Below are positions 59,702 to 64,000 of a stretch of 64,000 nt of DNA, piece after piece. Positions within the stretch are counted from its first letter, which is position 1. Each line of letters opens with the position of its first letter. Origin of the DNA: Jiella pacifica (lineage in GTDB: Bacteria > Pseudomonadota > Alphaproteobacteria > Rhizobiales > Rhizobiaceae). The DNA lies in assembly GCF_010500815.1 (NCBI RefSeq), contig NZ_JAAAMG010000007.1, positions 1 to 64,000 on the forward strand, in the 5' to 3' direction. The notes beneath the pieces are model-generated. The model was not told the DNA's origin. It did not search any database and saw only the letters and a list, made by a program, of their open reading frames with translations. A program made the translations under genes and the position numbers.

Positions 59702-61579
59702 TTACTTCAAGGCTGTCGCGCCGGGATAGCCGCCGACGATCCCCGTCCCGTCCTTGCGGGCATAGCCGCGCGGCGTATAGGCCCAGCGCTTCCCATCCCC
59801 CGTCGCGACGACGCGGGTGTTGGACGAGCCGACGATCACCACCGTCAGCATGTCGACCTCGTCGACGACGAGCTTCTCCAGCGGCACGATGCGCACGCTC
59901 TCGCCGTCGCGGCCGAGATTGGTGGCGAGGATCACCGGCGTGTCGGCCGGCCGGTGTTCCAGAAGCACGTCACGGGCATAGGCGAGCTGGGTACGGCGCT
60001 TCTTCGAGACGGGATTGTAGAAGGCGATGACGAAATCGCCCTCCGCCGCCGCCTTCACCCGGCGCTGGATGTCCTCCCAAGGGGTGAGCAAGTCCGACAG
60101 CGAAATGGTGCAGAAGTCGTGGCCGAGTGGCGCGCCGGCCCGGGCGGCCGCGCCCTGCAGGGCCGAGATGCCGGGCGAATTGACGATTTCGATGCGCTTG
60201 GCGGCATCCGTGACGTCGCCCTTGTCGAGAAGCTCGAAGACCAGCGTCGCCATGGCGTAGATGCCGGCATCGCCGGAGCAGACGAGGGCGACGGTTCGCC
60301 CCTCGCCCGAGAGTTCCATGGCGTGGCGCACCCGCGCCTCTTCCTTGCCGAGGTCGAAGTCGTGGCGGGTCTTGTTCTCGGCCAGCGGGCCAAGGAGATC
60401 GAGATAGAGCGAGTAGCCGACGAGATCGGTGGAAGCAGCGACCATGCGGTTCACCTCCGGAGAGCGCCAGGCCTCGCTGCCCGGCCCGATGCCGACGACG
60501 AAGAGCGTGCCCCGCGCCCGGCCGATGGACTCGGCGTCGACGGGTTCGGGCGCCTCGCCCAGAGCGGCCGTGACACGCCTCGACTTGCGCTTGGCGAGAC
60601 GCAGCCGCCCCGCCGCGCCGACGCCAGCCAGCGCTGCGCCTTCGGCGACGCCGTGGCAGCCGACCTCGGCGAAGACGACGTCGGAGGGGTTCTCGAGCCG
60701 CGGCGCTTCCTCTTCCAGCAGCGCGGCGGAAAAGAACCGCGCCGGCACGCCGAAATGTGCCGCGACCGCATGCACCGCCGCCTCGTCGGCCTTGACGTCG
60801 AGGCTGGCGACGGCGGCGAGCGCAATCGGGCTGACACCGGCTTCGGCGAGCACATTTTCGGCGAGCGCGATCGCCTCGTCAGCGGGCGCGCCGCGCTCGG
60901 CGCCGAGGCCGAGGACGAGGGTCTTCGGCCGGTAGATAAGTTCGCTCGGCTCAGGGGTCCGGGCCTCCACCGAGACCGTCAGCCGCACCGTCTCCGCAGC
61001 GGATGCGCCGTCCGCGACAAACGGGATCGCCGAGGCTTCGAGCCAGGGTGCCGAACCATCCAGTCGCGCCGCCGCGCCGGCGACGAGCGCCGCCATGGCG
61101 GCCTTGGCGTCGGACGGGTTCTCCAGCGCATAGCCCGCCGGCGGCGCATCGAGAGCGACGCCAAATTTCACATCCCCCGCCGTCGTCACCGCCGCGAGGC
61201 CGCCCGTCGCCGCGGCGATCTGCCGGGCGAGGTCGTTGGCGCCGTGATGGCCGCCGATGAGCGGCACGACGGCCGAGCCATCTTCGGCGACGGCGACGAC
61301 CGGCGGCTCGGAATATTTGTCTGAAAGGAGCGGCGCCAGGATGCGGATCAACGCGCCGCTCGCCATGATGGCGACGATCGGGCGGCCCTCGGTGAAGAAT
61401 TGGCGCAGGCCTTCACCGACGCCGAGCGTCGCACCTCGGGACGATTCCTCCGGCGCCCCCGGCGCACCGGCCCGTGTCCCCAGCCCGATGGCCTGGCCGG
61501 AAATCGCCGCGGCGATCCGCTCGGCAAGCGGCCGCGCGACCTCGGTGAGGTGGATGACGGCGGGTCTGTCGTTCGGCAC
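59702..61579 (-). CDS. cobJ: CbiG-CobJ fusion: cobalt-precorrin-type hydrolase fused to precorrin-3B C17-methyltransferase
   Basis: A 625-residue fusion. The N-terminal half (about 1-360) is CbiG-like, with IMASGALIRILAPLLSDKYS and VVAVAEDGSAVVPLIGGHHG, then VVFAEVGCHGVAEGAALAG. The C-terminal half (about 380-620) is CobJ, with GTLFVVGIGPGSEAWRSPEV, GRTVALVCSGDAGIYAMATL and FVIAFYNPVSKKRRTQLA. The product converts precorrin-3B to precorrin-4 in the corrin ring pathway. The start is taken as GTG 61579, 5 nt after the cobI stop; no good ATG is in frame near it. Confidence 0.87.
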   Translation of the reverse strand: MPNDRPAVIHLTEVARPLAERIAAAISGQAIGLGTRAGAPGAPEESSRGATLGVGEGLRQFFTEGRPIVAIMASGALIRILAPLLSDKYSEPPVVAVAEDGSAVVPLIGGHHGANDLARQIAAATGGLAAVTTAGDVKFGVALDAPPAGYALENPSDAKAAMAALVAGAAARLDGSAPWLEASAIPFVADGASAAETVRLTVSVEARTPEPSELIYRPKTLVLGLGAERGAPADEAIALAENVLAEAGVSPIALAAVASLDVKADEAAVHAVAAHFGVPARFFSAALLEEEAPRLENPSDVVFAEVGCHGVAEGAALAGVGAAGRLRLAKRKSRRVTAALGEAPEPVDAESIGRARGTLFVVGIGPGSEAWRSPEVNRMVAASTDLVGYSLYLDLLGPLAENKTRHDFDLGKEEARVRHAMELSGEGRTVALVCSGDAGIYAMATLVFELLDKGDVTDAAKRIEIVNSPGISALQGAAARAGAPLGHDFCTISLSDLLTPWEDIQRRVKAAAEGDFVIAFYNPVSKKRRTQLAYARDVLLEHRPADTPVILATNLGRDGESVRIVPLEKLVVDEVDMLTVVIVGSSNTRVVATGDGKRWAYTPRGYARKDGTGIVGGYPGATALK

Positions 61580-61584
61580 GGCGT

Positions 61585-62355
61585 TCAGGCCTGATCTGTC
61601 GCGTTCGAGGAAGGGAAGGAGGGCATCCGGGCCGCATCGCGGGCATAGCGCCCTGCGATCGCCGGCTCGTTGCCGCGATAGCCGAGGATCATCGAGAAAT
61701 ACGGCGCCGCGCCCGAAACCGCCGCAAGCGGCAGGACGCGTTCCTCGGCAAGCGTCACGCGCTCGCAATAGACGGCGCGATCCAGGAATCCGAGCCGCTC
61801 GATCAGCAACCGCACCCGGTCGAAATGCCGGCCGAGCTTCATGATGACGAAGGCCTCGGCGCCCTGCAGCTTCGCGGCGAGGGCTTCGTCGTCGAGCGGC
61901 CCCGGAATAACGGTGAGGACGTCGTTGCGCGCCGCCAGTGGCCGGAGCGCCCGCGCCGCCGACGCCATGGGCGATGCGACGCCGGGGACGATCTCGACCG
62001 GGTGGCGCTCGGCGAGACGCTCGAACAGATACATGAAGGAGCCGTAGAAGAACGGATCGCCCTCGCAGAGGACGGCGACGTCCTCGTCCCGATCGAGCCT
62101 TGCAGCGATCGCCTCGGCCGCCCGGTCGTAGACCTCGGTCGCCGGAAAGCGCTCGACGCGCATCGGCACGACGATCGGGATCTCGTCCTGGTCCCCGGTG
62201 AGGAAGCCGGCGACGATGGCGCGGGCGAAGCTCGTGCCGTGGTCGGGCGCCGGATAGGCGACGACCGGAGAGGCCTTCAGGATCCGCAGCGCCTTCAGCG
62301 TCAACAGCTCCGGATCACCCGGGCCGACGCCGAGGCCGTAGAGAGTGCCGCTCAT
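61585..62355 (-). CDS. cobI: Precorrin-2 C20-methyltransferase CobI
   Basis: A 256-residue SAM-dependent methyltransferase that methylates C20 of precorrin-2. It begins [20 protein letters not shown] and contains DRDEDVAVLCEGDPFFYGSF, VPGVASPMASAARAL, GAEAFVIMKLGRHFDRVR and SMILGYRGNEPA, typical of CobI/CbiL. It overlaps cobL by 4 nt (ATGA) and precedes the cbiG-cobJ fusion. Confidence 0.94.
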   Translation of the reverse strand: MSGTLYGLGVGPGDPELLTLKALRILKASPVVAYPAPDHGTSFARAIVAGFLTGDQDEIPIVVPMRVERFPATEVYDRAAEAIAARLDRDEDVAVLCEGDPFFYGSFMYLFERLAERHPVEIVPGVASPMASAARALRPLAARNDVLTVIPGPLDDEALAAKLQGAEAFVIMKLGRHFDRVRLLIERLGFLDRAVYCERVTLAEERVLPLAAVSGAAPYFSMILGYRGNEPAIAGRYARDAARMPSFPSSNATDQA

Positions 62356-63665
62356 CCGGCCTGTCCCGGGCTCGCCTGGGGCCTCGGATGGGGTTTCGAC
62401 AGGTGCCAATGGACAACGGGCATCGCCGGCTTGAAGCCGCGGAACGGCCCGACCGTTTCGGCCCGGTCGATGGCGATGCGCATCAGCTCGCCGCCGAGCC
62501 GGCCGTGAAGGTCGATCAGGATCGCCTCCGATTCCAGCGTCACCGCATGGGCGACCATGCGTCCGCCCGGCTTCAGCGCGTTCCACGCCTCCTCGAAGAC
62601 GCCATCCGACAAGCCGCCGCCGATGAAAATCGCGTCGGGGACCTCGAGCCCGGCATAGGCCTCAGGCGCCTGCCCCTCGACGAGCAGAAGTTCCGGCACG
62701 CCGAGCGTCGCGGCGTTTTCGGCGATCATCGCGCAACGCTCGGGCTTCGGCTCGATGGCGACGGCCCGGGCGCGCGGCGCGGCCCGCAGCCATTCGACGG
62801 CGATCGAGCCGGCGCCGGCGCCGACGTCCCACAGAAGCGCGCCCGGCATCGGCTCGAGCGCGGCGATCGCCAGGGCCCTGAGCGTGCGCTTGGTCATCTT
62901 GCCGTCGTGGACGAAGGCGTCGTCCGGCAGGCCGGCGACGATCGGACGCGGCGTCGCGGCCCGCCCGGCGACGCATTCGACGGCGACGAGATTAAGGTCG
63001 GCCCCGTCCTCAATGTCGTAGCCGGCCGCCAGGGTCTCGCGGATGGTCTCGCGCTCGCCGCCGAGATGTTCGAGCACCACCAGCCGGCTCTGGCCGAAGC
63101 CGCGGCTGGTGAGAAGCCGGGCGATCTCGCGGGGGGAGCCGGCGTTCTCGGAGAGGATCAGCAGCCGCTCGGCCGGAAAGAGGTGCCGCGACAGCTGATC
63201 GACTGGCCGGCCGTGGACGGTGAGGCAGGCGGTCATCTGGATCGGCCAGCCGAGCTTGGCGGCGGCAAGCGAGAAGGCCGACGGCGCCGGCAGCACCCGC
63301 ATCTCGCCAGGCCCGACATGGCGCGCGAGCGTCGCCCCGACACCGAACCACATGGGATCGCCGGTGGCGAGCACGACGGTCGGCGTGCCGGCGCGCGCGC
63401 GCAGCCGGTCGAGCGCGGCGGTGAAAGGCTTGTCCCACAGGATCGTCTCGGCCCGAGTCTCGCCGAGCATGGCAAGATGCCGTTCGCCGCCGAAGATCGT
63501 CCCGGCCCGGTCGATGGCGTCGAGCGCCTCGCCGGTCAGCGATGAAAGGCCGCCATCGCCGATGCCGACGACCGTCAGCCAGGGGCGGTCAGCCTCCGGG
63601 CGAGGCCGCTCGTCGCTGCCCGTCTGGTCTTTGCCGGCAAGCCAGGGGCGGACAGGATCGCTCAT
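62352..63665 (-). CDS. cobL: Precorrin-6Y C5,15-methyltransferase (decarboxylating) CobL
   Basis: A 437-residue fusion of CbiE and CbiT domains. The N-terminal tetrapyrrole-methylase part has [51 protein letters not shown] and [14 protein letters not shown]. The C-terminal CbiT part has [39 protein letters not shown] and [20 protein letters not shown]. It methylates precorrin-6Y twice and decarboxylates it. Overlaps cobH and cobI by 4 nt each. Confidence 0.94.
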   Translation of the reverse strand: MSDPVRPWLAGKDQTGSDERPRPEADRPWLTVVGIGDGGLSSLTGEALDAIDRAGTIFGGERHLAMLGETRAETILWDKPFTAALDRLRARAGTPTVVLATGDPMWFGVGATLARHVGPGEMRVLPAPSAFSLAAAKLGWPIQMTACLTVHGRPVDQLSRHLFPAERLLILSENAGSPREIARLLTSRGFGQSRLVVLEHLGGERETIRETLAAGYDIEDGADLNLVAVECVAGRAATPRPIVAGLPDDAFVHDGKMTKRTLRALAIAALEPMPGALLWDVGAGAGSIAVEWLRAAPRARAVAIEPKPERCAMIAENAATLGVPELLLVEGQAPEAYAGLEVPDAIFIGGGLSDGVFEEAWNALKPGGRMVAHAVTLESEAILIDLHGRLGGELMRIAIDRAETVGPFRGFKPAMPVVHWHLSKPHPRPQASPGQAG

Positions 63666-64000
63666 GGCTCCTTCGTCCCGATGGCGAGCGCGTTGACGGC
63701 CGCGGCCGCCAGCGCCGAGCCGCCGCGGCGGCCGGACAAGGTGACGAACGGAACGCCGCGGGAATCGGCGAGGAGCGCGGCCTTCGATTCGGCGGCGCCG
63801 ACGAAGCCGACGGGCATGCCGACGATCAGCGCCGGCCGCGGCGCGCCTTCATCCAGGCGTTCGAGCAGGCGGAACAGAGCGGTCGGCGCATTGCCGATGG
63901 CGACCACCGCCCCTTCCAGCAGATCGTCGCTCCAGAGATCCACCTGGGCGGCCGAGCGGGTGGTGGCGTTCTTCTCGGCGATGCGCCGGGTGCGCGGGTC
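63662..64000 (-). CDS. cobH: Precorrin-8X methylmutase CobH, C-terminal part (cut by window edge)
   Basis: The last about 112 residues of CobH, which migrates a methyl group from C11 to C12 to form hydrogenobyrinate. Visible motifs are [39 protein letters not shown] and [20 protein letters not shown], with the [13 protein letters not shown] block diagnostic. The N-terminal half, including the catalytic His, lies beyond 64000. The frame is open to the edge. It is first in the visible cob operon. Confidence 0.9.
   Translation of the reverse strand, partial: DPRTRRIAEKNATTRSAAQVDLWSDDLLEGAVVAIGNAPTALFRLLERLDEGAPRPALIVGMPVGFVGAAESKAALLADSRGVPFVTLSGRRGGSALAAAAVNALAIGTKEP

Noticed and set aside
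1-64000. tRNA genes, rRNA genes and CRISPR arrays
   Set aside because: No cloverleaf-type sequences, rRNA segments or regularly spaced repeats were seen on reading; a tRNAscan or CRISPR search was not possible here.

Overview
The window is high-GC DNA with tightly packed, often 4-nt-overlapping genes. Gene content points to an alphaproteobacterium of the order Hyphomicrobiales (Rhizobiales): FixGHIS maturation genes under a FixK-type box, CobHLIJ-type aerobic cobalamin genes, a rhizobial-style C-P lyase cluster and the PetP/PetR-like MarR plus response-regulator pair. A closer assignment (for example Aurantimonadaceae) would be a guess.

Layout. 1-680: left edge of a mobile region. An IS630-family element cuts a tyrosine-recombinase (integrase) gene that sits just downstream of the 3' end of guaA, a known island integration site. 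682-2913: guaA and a ferritin-like DUF892 gene. 3228-7929: ccoGHIS (fixGHIS) for cbb3 oxidase maturation, with a FixK/FNR-type box. 8049-9354: a TPR gene and a convergent unknown gene.

9437-27974: a large phosphorus-acquisition region. A polyamine/2-AEP-type ABC transporter operon with an embedded acyltransferase is read leftward. A PHP-family metallo-phosphoesterase is divergent from it, and PHO-box-like repeats lie between them. Next come phnF (leftward) and phnGHIJKL, a hexapeptide acetyltransferase gene and phnCDEMN (rightward), with PHO boxes before phnG and phnC and a PhnF-type operator before phnG. A BrnT/BrnA toxin-antitoxin pair and a possible small membrane-protein gene lie antisense inside the phn cluster. 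No phnP gene is present, so the PHP protein is a candidate for the missing cyclic-phosphodiesterase step.

28139-33388: a periplasmic iron-uptake-like operon (imelysin, di-heme oxidoreductase, second imelysin, DUF1513). 33625-38492: an orphan secreted protein, an MBL hydrolase, a PD-(D/E)XK-like protein, a spermidine-synthase-like protein and a DMT transporter. 38632-43492: ilvE, a MarR regulator, an OmpR-type response regulator and its probable sensor kinase, with a MNT-HEPN toxin-antitoxin pair between the last two. 43544-50214: metabolic and stress genes (D-2-hydroxyacid dehydrogenase, Sel1 protein, CsbD, SDR, ligase-associated exonuclease, YitT, MscS).

50528-57943: a sugar or sugar-acid catabolic locus (UxaA-type dehydratase, Zn-alcohol dehydrogenase, RbsABC-type transporter, GntR regulator, aldo-keto reductase) with AT-rich operators. 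58248-59536: rsmI and yraN. 59702-64000: cobalamin genes cbiG-cobJ (fused), cobI, cobL and a partial cobH, preceded by a REP-like palindrome.

All functions are inferred from sequence motifs and gene order; no search was run.
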